A DNA stretch of 64,000 nt from Eubacteriales bacterium (GTDB lineage Bacteria > Bacillota > Clostridia > Lachnospirales > Lachnospiraceae): positions 29,632 through 93,631 of the forward strand of contig JAUNGM010000008.1 in the NCBI GenBank assembly GCA_030524545.1, in the 5' to 3' direction. Under the pieces are notes generated by a model. That model saw nothing but the letters and a program-made list of their open reading frames with translations. It did not search any database and was not told where the DNA came from. Each line of letters starts with the position of its first letter. The first letter of the stretch is position 1. Shown piece by piece: positions 35,944 through 44,049 of this stretch. Both the position numbers and the translations under genes were made by a program.

Positions 35944-35988
35944 GCTGTCTGCCGGATCCTGCAGGAAATGGCAGGGCCGGCAGGCTGC
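35944..35988 (+). other. GC-rich intergenic hairpin without T run
   Basis: About 17 pairs form between 35944-35962 and 35971-35988 (core tctgccgg / ccggcag and cctgc / gcagg) around an eight-base loop. No T run follows, so it is not a standard terminator; it may adjust mRNA stability or partial readthrough after rfbB. Confidence 0.5.
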
Positions 35989-36013
35989 TGCATCTTAGGC
36001 AGAAAGAGGAAAT

Positions 36014-36976
36014 ATGAATACAGTAATTCATCGGCTGCATTGGGAAGAAAAGGATGGCAATTCTCTTTATATAAAAAGGGAGGATCTGCTTCCTTTTTCC
36101 ATGGGCGGAAATAAAGTCAGGATTGCAGAGGCGCTTTTGGCGGATATGGAGGGAAAAGGCTGTGACAGCATGATCATTTATGGAAGTGTTCACTCCAATC
36201 TTTGCCGTGTTCTGTCCAATTTTTGTTATCACCGGAAGATAGAATGTACCATGATCTGTTCCCATGAGGAGGACGAGGGGCAGATCGCAACGAATAATGA
36301 GTCTCTGATCAGGTGGACAGGAACGGAAATCGTACATTGCGCGAAAGCAGAGATTGCGCAGACTGTGGATGCTGTTATGGAGAAAATCTGCCGAAAGGGA
36401 AAAAAGCCCTATTATATTTATGGAAGCAGACTTGGAACAGGAAATGAGGGAACGCTTGCATCTGCCTATGCAGACGCTTATAAAGAGATTACGGCGTATG
36501 AGAAAAAGATGGGGTGGGAGTTTGACTATCTTTTTTGTCCATCCGGTACTGGTGCGACTCAATCCGGGCTGATATGCGGACATTTGCTGGCAGGTGACCA
36601 CAAAAAAATCATGGGTGTTATGATATCCTCCCGGGAAACAGAGCGAGCATACAGGGTTGTAGCAGACAGCGTTCAGGCTTATTTCGAAAAGTGCGGGCGG
36701 TCTCTGCCTGAGGAATTTGAGCAGGAAATTCATTTGCTGGATCAGTACCGTCAGGAAGGCTACGGCAAATATGATGAACGCATCATTTCCTGTCTGGAAC
36801 AGGCATATCTGCAGGATGGGATCCCTCTCGACCCTGTTTATACAGCAAAAGCCTTCTGGGGAATGAAAGAATATCTCAGGGAAAAGCCGATCAAAAACAG
36901 CAGGATTCTGTTCCTCCATACAGGCGGAACGCCGTTGTTCTATGATTTCCTGGCTGACCGGGAAGGGCAGAGATGA
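36014..36976 (+). CDS. PLP-dependent enzyme, ACC deaminase/D-cysteine desulfhydrase family
   Basis: A 320-residue fold-type II PLP enzyme. Lys34 in SMGGNKVR is the expected Schiff-base lysine, the asparagine-serine region GSVHSNLCR would hold the substrate carboxylate, GTGATQSGL is the phosphate-binding loop, and LDPVYTAKAF and LHTGGTP are typical later motifs of the D-cysteine desulfhydrase/ACC deaminase group. The true substrate cannot be told from the sequence; family members act on small D- or cyclic amino acids, or diaminopropionate-like compounds. Its place between rfbB and a GT2/ATP-grasp pair suggests it makes or consumes an amino acid used to decorate a sugar. Ribosome site AGAGGAA. 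Confidence 0.82.
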   Translation: MNTVIHRLHWEEKDGNSLYIKREDLLPFSMGGNKVRIAEALLADMEGKGCDSMIIYGSVHSNLCRVLSNFCYHRKIECTMICSHEEDEGQIATNNESLIRWTGTEIVHCAKAEIAQTVDAVMEKICRKGKKPYYIYGSRLGTGNEGTLASAYADAYKEITAYEKKMGWEFDYLFCPSGTGATQSGLICGHLLAGDHKKIMGVMISSRETERAYRVVADSVQAYFEKCGRSLPEEFEQEIHLLDQYRQEGYGKYDERIISCLEQAYLQDGIPLDPVYTAKAFWGMKEYLREKPIKNSRILFLHTGGTPLFYDFLADREGQR

Positions 36977-37004
36977 TCGGCAATGATAAAAACCGGAGGA
37001 GAGA

Positions 37005-38000
37005 ATGTTAGTTTCAGTTGTAATTCCATGCTATTATTCGCAGCCCACCATAGAGAAAGTGGTGGAAATGGTAATGGCAGAGTTTGAAAAAAATGATGGA
37101 TATGAATGTGATTTTGTGCTGGTGAATGACGGTTCCAAGGATGGAACCTATCAGGAAATACGGAAGCTTGCATCCCGCTATCCCAATGTACGGGGTGTGG
37201 ATCTCATGCGGAATTTCGGACAGCATAATGCGCTTATGGCTGCGTTATCCTATGCAGACGGAGAGTATATTCTCGGGATGGATGACGATATGCAGACGCA
37301 TCCCTCCCAGATTTTTAAATTGATTCATAAAATGGAAGAGGGCTATGATCTGGTGTATGGCATCTATCCCTCCAGAAAAAATTCCCGGCTCAAAAATTTT
37401 TCCAGTAAATTGAATGAAGTAACCTCCAGAATCATGCTGAACAGACCAAAAGAAATATCATCCAGTAATTTCTGGATCATTACGAACGCTGTAAAAGAGG
37501 AAGTGGTGAAGTATAAGAGCTACAATCCCTATATCGACGGCGTTTTTTATCGTGTTACTCACAATATCGGAAATGTGGAAGTGGAACATTTTAAAAGGGA
37601 GCAGGGAAGCTCCAATTATACGTTCCGGAAGCTGTTGAATTTGTGGCTGGCGTATTGGAATTTTTCAGTGATTCCATTAAGAGTTTCTTTTTTTCTTGGA
37701 GTTTTTGCAGGAATCGCAGGGGTGCTGATCGCTGTTCTTGTGGTGATCAATAAACTGCTACACCCGGATGTTCCGGTAGGATGGTCTTCGTCTCTCTGTG
37801 TGACGGTACTGTTCTTTGCGCTGGTATTGATGGTGCTGGGCATTATAGGGGAGTATCTGGGCAAAATCATCCTGATCCTGAACGATACGCCGCAGTATAT
37901 TGTCCGGAATACGGTGAATACAGAACAGCGGACAGAGAATGATAGAAAAATAAAGGAAGAGCCGGATGATAAAAAAGTCAGAATTCAGCAAAATGAGTGA
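37005..38000 (+). CDS. GT2 polyprenyl-phosphate glycosyltransferase (ArnC/GtrB/DPM1-like)
   Basis: A 331-residue membrane-bound glycosyltransferase. The GT-A domain (1-220) begins VSVVIPCYYSQPTIEK and has the nucleotide/metal motifs FVLVNDGSKDGT and MDDDMQTHPSQI; two C-terminal membrane helices (about 232-258 and 266-292) and the closing GEYLGKIILILNDTPQYIV are hallmarks of enzymes that move a sugar from a nucleotide to undecaprenyl phosphate on the inner face. Given the WecE-type gene nearby, the sugar may be Fuc4N. Two SMR/EamA half-size proteins downstream could flip the product, as ArnE/ArnF do. It overlaps the ATP-grasp gene by 35 bases. Confidence 0.88.
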   Translation: MLVSVVIPCYYSQPTIEKVVEMVMAEFEKNDGYECDFVLVNDGSKDGTYQEIRKLASRYPNVRGVDLMRNFGQHNALMAALSYADGEYILGMDDDMQTHPSQIFKLIHKMEEGYDLVYGIYPSRKNSRLKNFSSKLNEVTSRIMLNRPKEISSSNFWIITNAVKEEVVKYKSYNPYIDGVFYRVTHNIGNVEVEHFKREQGSSNYTFRKLLNLWLAYWNFSVIPLRVSFFLGVFAGIAGVLIAVLVVINKLLHPDVPVGWSSSLCVTVLFFALVLMVLGIIGEYLGKIILILNDTPQYIVRNTVNTEQRTENDRKIKEEPDDKKVRIQQNE

Positions 38001-39213
38001 TCGTAAGAAAATCATGATTCTGGGAGCCGGTATTTACCAGGTCCCGTTGATCAAAACAGCCGGAAAAATGGGACTTTTTACGGTTGTTGTAAGCATTCCG
38101 GGAGAGTATCCCGGTTTTCGGTGGGCAGATAAAATCTACCATATAGATACAAGAGATAAAAGGGCAATCCTGGAAATTGCGAAACAGGAGAAAATCAGCG
38201 GAATCTGTACTGCAGGAACAGACGTGGCAGTTGCATCTATTGGATACGTATGTGAAAAGATGGGGCTTGCCGGGCTTTCTGAAATGGCAGCGTCCTGCGT
38301 GACAGATAAGGCCAGGATGAAGGAGGCCTTTGTCAGGGGCCAGGTATCCACGGCAAAATACAGAAAAGCTTTTACAGCTATAGAAGCAGAGGAAGCAGCC
38401 CAAGAGATTGGGTTTCCTGTTGTGGTAAAGCGTGTGGACAGCTCAGGCAGCAGAGGGATTACGATTGTGGAAAAGGCAGCGGGAATACGGGAAGCCTTTG
38501 CCAGAGCAATGGAGTGTTCCTGCAGGGATTACGTGCTTGTAGAGGAACTGCTGACCGGAAAAGAAATCGGTGTGGACGGGATGATTCAGGACGGCAGAGT
38601 CGTTTTTGCCGCTCCTCATGAGAAACTTCTGTTCCGCGGAGAACGGATCACCGTTCCGGCAGGCCATGGATTTCCGCTGAATGCTTCCAAAGCGCAGATA
38701 GAAGAAATCACCCGCCAGATGCAGCTTGCGGCTAAGGCTGCAGGAATGGATCAATGCCCGTTTAATGCGGATGTTATGGTAAATGGAAATCGGGTTTCCG
38801 TGATTGAAATGGGAGGAAGAACAGGGGCCACCTGCATTCCGGAGTTGATCTCCATGTATTATGGATTTGATTTTTATGAGATGATACTTCGCAATGCCAT
38901 GGGACTTTCCGTAGACTTTACGGAAAGCGAAGAGAAGATCCCATGCATGGCAAGGCTTTTGATGAGTCCTGTGGATGGAACGATCACACGGATTGATGAA
39001 GCAGGGCTTCAGGAGATAAGAGACAAGGGAACGGAAGTGGTTCTGGACTTTCCTACAGGGCACCCGGTGGAAAAAATGGAGAATGGAACTACCAGGATCG
39101 GGCATGTCATTGCCCGGGCGGAATCAGAGCAGGAGCTTGAAGAAGTCGTGAACCGGGTAAACCGATGTATCAGCATCAATGATCGATCATTAGAGGAGTT
39201 ATGGAGAAAATAA
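37966..39213 (+). CDS. ATP-grasp ligase of unknown substrate
   Basis: A 415-residue enzyme with a pre-ATP-grasp nucleotide-like domain (KIMILGAGIYQVPLI, residues 15-100), a central ATP-grasp region (VVVKRVDSSGSRGI, VLVEELLTGKEIGVDG) and metal ligands in NADVMVNG and VIEMGGRTG. Such enzymes join a carboxylate to an amine or thiol through an acyl phosphate. Overlapping the GT2 gene by 35 bases and followed by SMR genes, it probably acts on the same sugar or its substituent, for instance coupling an amino acid to the 4-amino group made by the WecE-type protein; this is inference. Start at 37966 has AAGGAAG seven bases upstream; the ATG at 37993 has none. Confidence 0.85.
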   Translation: MIKKSEFSKMSDRKKIMILGAGIYQVPLIKTAGKMGLFTVVVSIPGEYPGFRWADKIYHIDTRDKRAILEIAKQEKISGICTAGTDVAVASIGYVCEKMGLAGLSEMAASCVTDKARMKEAFVRGQVSTAKYRKAFTAIEAEEAAQEIGFPVVVKRVDSSGSRGITIVEKAAGIREAFARAMECSCRDYVLVEELLTGKEIGVDGMIQDGRVVFAAPHEKLLFRGERITVPAGHGFPLNASKAQIEEITRQMQLAAKAAGMDQCPFNADVMVNGNRVSVIEMGGRTGATCIPELISMYYGFDFYEMILRNAMGLSVDFTESEEKIPCMARLLMSPVDGTITRIDEAGLQEIRDKGTEVVLDFPTGHPVEKMENGTTRIGHVIARAESEQELEEVVNRVNRCISINDRSLEELWRK

Positions 39214-39566
39214 AGAATTATATATTCCTTCATTTATGTGTGCTGCTGTTTTCGTTTACAAGCGTATTTTCAAAGATGGCGTCCGCACAGCTTACGGATG
39301 GGGGATTCCGGAATCCGAAATTATATGTATTTGCTTTTCTTATGCTGGCAGACTGCTTTTTCTATGCAATCTGCTGGCAGAAAATTATAAAAAAGTTTGA
39401 CCTGAACATTGGATATGCCAACCGGAGTGTCTATTTGTTCTGGAGCCAGATATGGGCAGTGGTTATCTTTGGAGAAAGCCTGACCATGAAAAATATCATC
39501 GGCCTGCTGATTGTTTTTGCCGGTGTTGTCGTTGTGTCGGTCAGTGCGCAGGAGAGAAAGGATTAG
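39201..39566 (+). CDS. Small multidrug resistance/EamA-like half transporter (first of pair)
   Basis: A 121-residue protein with four membrane helices (about 8-24, 43-62, 73-92, 98-115), ending in a charged SAQERKD. The pattern, with a conserved glutamate in FGESLTMKNIIGLLIVFAGV, is that of the SMR/EamA group, including ArnE/ArnF flippase subunits and drug exporters. It overlaps the ATP-grasp gene by 13 bases and is followed at once by a second, different protein of the same type, so a heterodimer is likely. By context it would flip a lipid-linked sugar across the membrane. Ribosome site AGAGGAG. Confidence 0.82.
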   Translation: MEKIKNYIFLHLCVLLFSFTSVFSKMASAQLTDGGFRNPKLYVFAFLMLADCFFYAICWQKIIKKFDLNIGYANRSVYLFWSQIWAVVIFGESLTMKNIIGLLIVFAGVVVVSVSAQERKD

Positions 39567-39570
39567 AATC

Positions 39571-39906
39571 ATGGTTCCTTATATATTACTGATGTTCGGC
39601 GCCACCTTTTTTTCAGCAGTTTCCCAGGTTCTGCTGAAGCAGAGTGCCAATAAAGAGCATAATCATCCGATTTTTGAATATTTAAACTGGAGAGTTCTTA
39701 CTGCATACGGCATATCTTTTTCCGTATTGTTTTTAAATATGTATGCCTATACTAAGGTAGACATGAAGTACGGGGCCGTCATTGACACGTTCAGCTATGT
39801 GTTTGTCATGCTCCTTTCCTGGCTGATTCTCCGGGAAAAATTTACAAAGGGGCAGATGATCGGGAATCTTCTTATCATTACAGGAGTATTTGTCTATATG
39901 GTATAA
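39571..39906 (+). CDS. Small multidrug resistance/EamA-like half transporter (second of pair)
   Basis: A 111-residue protein with four predicted helices starting MVPYILLMFGATFFSAVSQV. An SQVLLKQSA segment in helix 1 and the closing LREKFTKGQMIGNLLIITGVFV match SMR/EamA proteins. It begins four bases after the first half transporter; GGAGAGAAAGG is the ribosome site, so I use the ATG at 39571 rather than the longer frame from 39511, which lies inside the previous gene. With its neighbour it resembles the ArnE-ArnF pair that flips undecaprenyl-phosphate aminoarabinose in Gram-negatives. The end of the gene lies inside the first copy of a 60-base repeat. Confidence 0.82.
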   Translation: MVPYILLMFGATFFSAVSQVLLKQSANKEHNHPIFEYLNWRVLTAYGISFSVLFLNMYAYTKVDMKYGAVIDTFSYVFVMLLSWLILREKFTKGQMIGNLLIITGVFVYMV

Positions 39907-40020
39907 TGTGAACACTTAATGAGCGCAAGCCGAAGGCGCGGCATGAATTTAGTGACCATGGTATAATGTGAACACTTAATGTATACAAGCCAAAGACTCA
40001 GCGCGAATTTAGTGAGAACA
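39898..40020 (+). repeat. Two tandem 60-base repeats with outward promoter-like sequence
   Basis: Copies 39901-39960 and 39961-40020 share an exact 23-base start (atggtataatgtgaacactt plus aat) and similar ends (gaatttagtga), with different middles. Each copy has cactt...agtg arms that can fold on themselves, and TGGTATAAT, an extended -10 promoter motif. The first copy includes the last six bases of the upstream gene. Spacer 39907-40106 shows no other gene. Confidence 0.75.
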
Positions 40021-40106
40021 CATGCCTGAAAAAATAAGCGTTGAATTTGTCAGGTGATTATGCGAAAATAACAGAAGAATATGTTTCTTAAAAAGAGGGT
40101 TTGATG

Positions 40107-41237
40107 ATGATAGATTTTAACAGACCGGCTTTTGTTGGAAAGGAACTGGAATACATGAAAGATGCCATAGATATGGGAAGGCTGTGCGGTGACGGACTGT
40201 ACACACGCAGGTGTTCTTTATGGATGCAGGAGCGATTTCATGTGAACCATGTCCTTCTGACAACCTCCTGTACCCATGCGTTGGAGATGGCTGCCTATCT
40301 TTCGGATATTCAGCCGGGGGAAGAGGTCATTATGCCATCCTATACGTTTGTGTCTACGGCAGATGCATTTGTGCTGCGCGGGGCAAGAATCGTTTTTGTG
40401 GATATCAGGCCGGATACGATGAACATAGATGAAAAGCTGATCGAAGCTGCCATTACCCCCAAAACGCGGGTAATCGTACCGGTACATTACGCAGGAGTAG
40501 CCTGTGAGATGGATACGATCATGGGGCTTGCAGATCAATATGGATTGAAGGTTATCGAGGATGCAGCTCAGGGAGTCGATGCTTCCTATAAGGGAAAGGC
40601 TTTGGGAACGATTGGGGACTTTGGCTGCTACAGTTTTCATGAAACGAAGAATTATACTATGGGAGAAGGCGGTGCGCTGGTCTTCCGGAACGAGGAATAT
40701 CTGGAAAGGGCGGAAATCCTCAGAGAAAAGGGAACAGACAGAAGTAAGTTCTTTCGGGGACAGGTGGATAAATACCGCTGGATGAATTATGGTTCCTCCT
40801 ACCTTCCAAGTGAGCTGAATGCCGCATATCTGTACGGGCAGTTGGAGTCCAGTGAGCAGATTCAGAAAAAACGTATGGCAATATACAATTATTACCACGA
40901 GAATCTGCACCATCTTGCACAGGAGGGAAAAATTGAACAGCCGTTTGTTCCCCGTGAATGCAGCCACAATGCACATATGTATTATTTCAAAGTGCGTGAT
41001 ATACAGACGAGAGACCGTTTGATCGGCTGGCTTAGAGAGCACGGCATTCAGAGTGTATTTCATTATGTTCCGCTTCACAGTTCTCCTGCAGGAATGAAAT
41101 TCGGGAGATTTTTCGGAGAGGATGTATATACAACGAAAGAAAGCGAACGGCTTTTGCGCCTGCCAATGTATTACAATTTGGATATGGAAGACGTGAAGCG
41201 GATCGTAGACACGATTGATTCTTTTTCCGGATTTTGA
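40107..41237 (+). CDS. wecE: dTDP-4-amino-4,6-dideoxygalactose transaminase
   Basis: A 376-residue PLP aminotransferase of the DegT/DnrJ/EryC1/StrS family. It closely follows my memory of E. coli WecE (RffA) all along its length: LCGDGLYTRRC, EVIMPSYTFVSTADAFVLRG, VIVPVHYAGVACEMDTI, REKGTDRSKFFRGQVDKY and TTKESERLLRLP are almost identical. Lys181 in FHETKNYT is the PLP lysine, at the same number. It would turn the RfbB product into dTDP-Fuc4N. The third ATG (40107) is chosen: seven bases after AGAGGG and giving the same length and MIxFN start as WecE; ATGs at 40104 and a TTG at 40101 are alternatives. Confidence 0.93.
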   Translation: MIDFNRPAFVGKELEYMKDAIDMGRLCGDGLYTRRCSLWMQERFHVNHVLLTTSCTHALEMAAYLSDIQPGEEVIMPSYTFVSTADAFVLRGARIVFVDIRPDTMNIDEKLIEAAITPKTRVIVPVHYAGVACEMDTIMGLADQYGLKVIEDAAQGVDASYKGKALGTIGDFGCYSFHETKNYTMGEGGALVFRNEEYLERAEILREKGTDRSKFFRGQVDKYRWMNYGSSYLPSELNAAYLYGQLESSEQIQKKRMAIYNYYHENLHHLAQEGKIEQPFVPRECSHNAHMYYFKVRDIQTRDRLIGWLREHGIQSVFHYVPLHSSPAGMKFGRFFGEDVYTTKESERLLRLPMYYNLDMEDVKRIVDTIDSFSGF

Positions 41238-41261
41238 TACGGATGGAAGTGAGGGAAAAAA

Positions 41262-42596
41262 GTGAAAAACAAACACTCCATTTACAAAATAGTTGCAGCA
41301 GGGCTGCTGTCCGTCGTTCTGGCTGCTGTTCCCGTCTGTGCAGCTTCGCAGGTGAATCTTCAGGAGACCTATGAGATTTCGACGAACAGCATTTCGGGCT
41401 GGCCCCAGGGACCGGAGATCGTTTCGGACACGGGAATTGTGATGGATGCGGATACAGGCGTGGTCTTATATGAAAAAGGTGCGGATGCTCTGCGTTACCC
41501 TGCCAGCATCGTGAAGCTTATGACTCTGCTGGTGGCTGTAGAGAACAGCAGCCTGGATGCTCAGGTGACATTTACGGAGACCTGTCTTCGGGATGTCACA
41601 CCGGATTCTGCCAACATTGGCATGGTGGCAGGAGAGATTGTGAGCATGGAAGAATGCCTTTATGCAATGATGCTTGCCTCTGCAAATGAGGTTTCTACCC
41701 AGATCGCAGAGTTTGTAGGCGGGACAGAAGAGAATTTCATCAATATGATGAATGAAAGGGCACAGCAGCTTGGCTGTGTCAATACCAGATTTATCAATGC
41801 CAACGGGCTTCCGGGAGAGGGACAGTACACGACTGCCCGCGATATGGCGGTGATCTCTCAGGCCTGCTTTGAGAATGAGACAGCGCGTAAGATTATTGAA
41901 ACACAGAGCCATACGATGCCGGCTACTAATATGAATGCTTCCGAACGGCCCTTCAGTTCCCATCATCCTATGATATATGAAGGCCTGCCGGAGTATTATT
42001 ATGAGGGATGTCTGGGAGGTAAGACGGGAAACACCAATGATGCAGGCTCCACGCTGGTTTCCTTTGCAAAGCGCGGTGATATTACGTATATTGTGGTTGT
42101 TTTGAGGGCTGTCGGACTTCCGGAGTCGTGTTTTGATACGGCTGCACTGTTTGATTATGCGTATGACAATTTTGAAAAAAAAGAGATAGAGGGCCGGGGA
42201 GCAGTCACGGTTCCCACAGGAACTGCCATAGAGAATCTGGAGACGAAGGATATAGAGCAGGATGGAAAGACTGTCCGGGAGTATTCCTTCCAGGGACGCT
42301 ATGTGGGAAATGCTCCGGTGCCTGAGCCTTCCGGAATGCCGGTGGAAGAGGTGGGAGATGCGGACGAGGAGCCGCTTTACCGGGCACAGGAAAAGGAAGA
42401 GACCGGTCTGGCACAAACCGGAGAGGCTGCAGGAGTTAAGACGGAAAAGACACAGGAACCTGCACAGGAAAAAGAGGGGATTTCTGACCTGGCCAAGTTC
42501 CTGTTTATAATTATGGGAATGATGTTGGCAGTGCTGGTGATTCTTTTGGCAGCACTGACTGTGAAAAAGAAAAAAAGAATACGAAGAACCAGATGA
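41262..42596 (+). CDS. D-alanyl-D-alanine carboxypeptidase (peptidase S11), membrane-anchored
   Basis: A 444-residue low-molecular-weight penicillin-binding protein that removes the terminal D-Ala from stem peptides. A signal peptide ends near residue 28. Active-site motifs are intact: SIVK (Ser82, Lys85), SAN (140-142) and KTG (254-256). A C-terminal Peptidase_S11 beta domain is followed by an acidic linker and a membrane helix (about 415-438) with a basic end, so the protein is anchored at its C-terminus. GTG start with GAGGG upstream. It sits between wecE and rfbA, and a paralogue on the minus strand (56842-58110) shares the NSIxGWPQG segment. Confidence 0.94.
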   Translation: MKNKHSIYKIVAAGLLSVVLAAVPVCAASQVNLQETYEISTNSISGWPQGPEIVSDTGIVMDADTGVVLYEKGADALRYPASIVKLMTLLVAVENSSLDAQVTFTETCLRDVTPDSANIGMVAGEIVSMEECLYAMMLASANEVSTQIAEFVGGTEENFINMMNERAQQLGCVNTRFINANGLPGEGQYTTARDMAVISQACFENETARKIIETQSHTMPATNMNASERPFSSHHPMIYEGLPEYYYEGCLGGKTGNTNDAGSTLVSFAKRGDITYIVVVLRAVGLPESCFDTAALFDYAYDNFEKKEIEGRGAVTVPTGTAIENLETKDIEQDGKTVREYSFQGRYVGNAPVPEPSGMPVEEVGDADEEPLYRAQEKEETGLAQTGEAAGVKTEKTQEPAQEKEGISDLAKFLFIIMGMMLAVLVILLAALTVKKKKRIRRTR

Positions 42597-42608
42597 GGAG
42601 GTTGTTTT

Positions 42609-43487
42609 ATGAAAGGAATTATTCTTGCCGGAGGCTCTGGAACCAGGCTGTACCCGCTTACCAAAGCGATTTCCAAGCAGATCATGCCGGTTTATGACAA
42701 ACCAATGATTTATTATCCCCTGTCCACACTGATGCTTGCAGGAATCAGGGAAATTCTGATCATTTCCACACCGAGGGATCTGCCGGTATTTCAGGAACTG
42801 CTGGGTGACGGCGGCCAGCTTGGCATGAGATTTGCTTATGCAGTTCAGGAAGAGCCAAGGGGGCTGGCAGATGCGTTTATCATCGGCGCTGATTTTATCG
42901 GGAGTGATGCGGTTGCTCTGGTATTGGGAGACAACATTTTTTATGGACAGAGCTTTTCCAGAGTGCTGCAGAATGCATACCGCCGTACAAAGGAGCAGAA
43001 AGGCGCGACGATTTTCGGTTATTATGTAAGAGATCCGAGAGAGTACGGCGTAGTGGAATTTGATGAGGAAGGCAATGCTCTTTCCATTGAAGAAAAACCG
43101 GAAAAGCCGAAATCAAATTACGCAGTGCCGGGCCTGTATTTCTACGACAATGATGTTGTGGAAATTGCAAAGAATGTAAAGCCGTCTGCAAGGGGTGAGA
43201 TTGAGATTACCAGTGTCAATAATGAGTATCTGAAGAGAGGAACATTGAAGGTGGAGACTCTTGGCCGCGGATTTGCATGGCTGGATACGGGAAATCATGA
43301 TTCCCTGCTGGATGCGGCTGATTTTGTAGCAGCTTTCCAGAAACGCCAGGGCCTTTATATTTCCTGTATTGAGGAGATTGCATATAAACGGGGATTTATT
43401 ACAAAGGAGCAGCTTGTGGCGCTGGCCCAGCCTCTTTTAAAAACAGCATATGGAAAATACATGATCGAAGTAGCGGAGGGATTATAA
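42609..43487 (+). CDS. rfbA: Glucose-1-phosphate thymidylyltransferase
   Basis: A 292-residue enzyme that joins dTTP and glucose-1-phosphate to dTDP-glucose, the first step for dTDP-rhamnose and dTDP-aminosugars. The nucleotide-binding start [17 protein letters not shown], the catalytic lysine in [28 protein letters not shown] and the [20 protein letters not shown] region are those of RmlA. The ATG at 42609 follows GAGGAGG. It lies 12 bases after the carboxypeptidase and one base before rfbC. Confidence 0.97.
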   Translation: MKGIILAGGSGTRLYPLTKAISKQIMPVYDKPMIYYPLSTLMLAGIREILIISTPRDLPVFQELLGDGGQLGMRFAYAVQEEPRGLADAFIIGADFIGSDAVALVLGDNIFYGQSFSRVLQNAYRRTKEQKGATIFGYYVRDPREYGVVEFDEEGNALSIEEKPEKPKSNYAVPGLYFYDNDVVEIAKNVKPSARGEIEITSVNNEYLKRGTLKVETLGRGFAWLDTGNHDSLLDAADFVAAFQKRQGLYISCIEEIAYKRGFITKEQLVALAQPLLKTAYGKYMIEVAEGL

Positions 43488-43488
43488 A

Positions 43489-44040
43489 ATGGGAAAAATT
43501 AAAGTTGAAACATGCCATATAGAAGGTTTGAAGGTGATTACGCCTACGGTTTTCGGGGATAGCAGAGGATATTTCATGGAAACCTATAATTATCAGGATT
43601 TCAAAGAAGCAGGGATTGATGTGGAGTTTGTACAGGATAATCAGTCCGGTTCCCGGCGCGGTGTACTCCGCGGTCTTCATTTCCAGATCAATTATCCGCA
43701 GGATAAGCTGGTACGTGTGGTAAATGGAGAGGTTTTTGACGTAGCGGTTGATTTAAGAGAAGGCTCAGAGACGTATGGAAAATGGTTTGGTGTTATTCTC
43801 TCTGCAGAAAATAAAAAGCAGTTTTTCATTCCGAAGGGCTTTGCCCATGGCTTTTTGGTATTGTCCGACAATGCGGAGTTCACTTACAAATGTTCTGATT
43901 TCTATCATCCGAATGATGAAGGCGGACTGATCTGGAACGACCCGGATATTGCCGTTGAATGGCCGGTTCCGGAAGGCATGGAGCTGATCTTGTCTGATAA
44001 GGATCAGAAATGGGGAAGCTTTAAAGACTTCAGAAGATAG
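43489..44040 (+). CDS. rfbC: dTDP-4-dehydrorhamnose 3,5-epimerase
   Basis: A 183-residue cupin-fold epimerase that inverts C3 and C5 of dTDP-4-keto-6-deoxyglucose. RmlC motifs are clear: TPTVFGDSRGYFMETYN, FVQDNQSGSRRGVLRGLHFQ with the catalytic histidine, DVAVDLREGSETYGKW, and FIPKGFAHGFLVLSD. It begins one base after the rfbA stop, its AGCGGAGGG ribosome site lying in rfbA, and ends nine bases before the ABC exporter permease. Normal length. Confidence 0.97.
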   Translation: MGKIKVETCHIEGLKVITPTVFGDSRGYFMETYNYQDFKEAGIDVEFVQDNQSGSRRGVLRGLHFQINYPQDKLVRVVNGEVFDVAVDLREGSETYGKWFGVILSAENKKQFFIPKGFAHGFLVLSDNAEFTYKCSDFYHPNDEGGLIWNDPDIAVEWPVPEGMELILSDKDQKWGSFKDFRR

Positions 44041-44049
44041 GAGATTTAT

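Noticed and set aside
34862-36919. Long minus-strand open frame (685 codons) opposite rfbB and the PLP enzyme gene
   Set aside because: It crosses two clear plus-strand genes and their spacer, has no recognisable domain or start signal, and is rich in Cys, Phe, His and Ile as expected from reading codons backwards.
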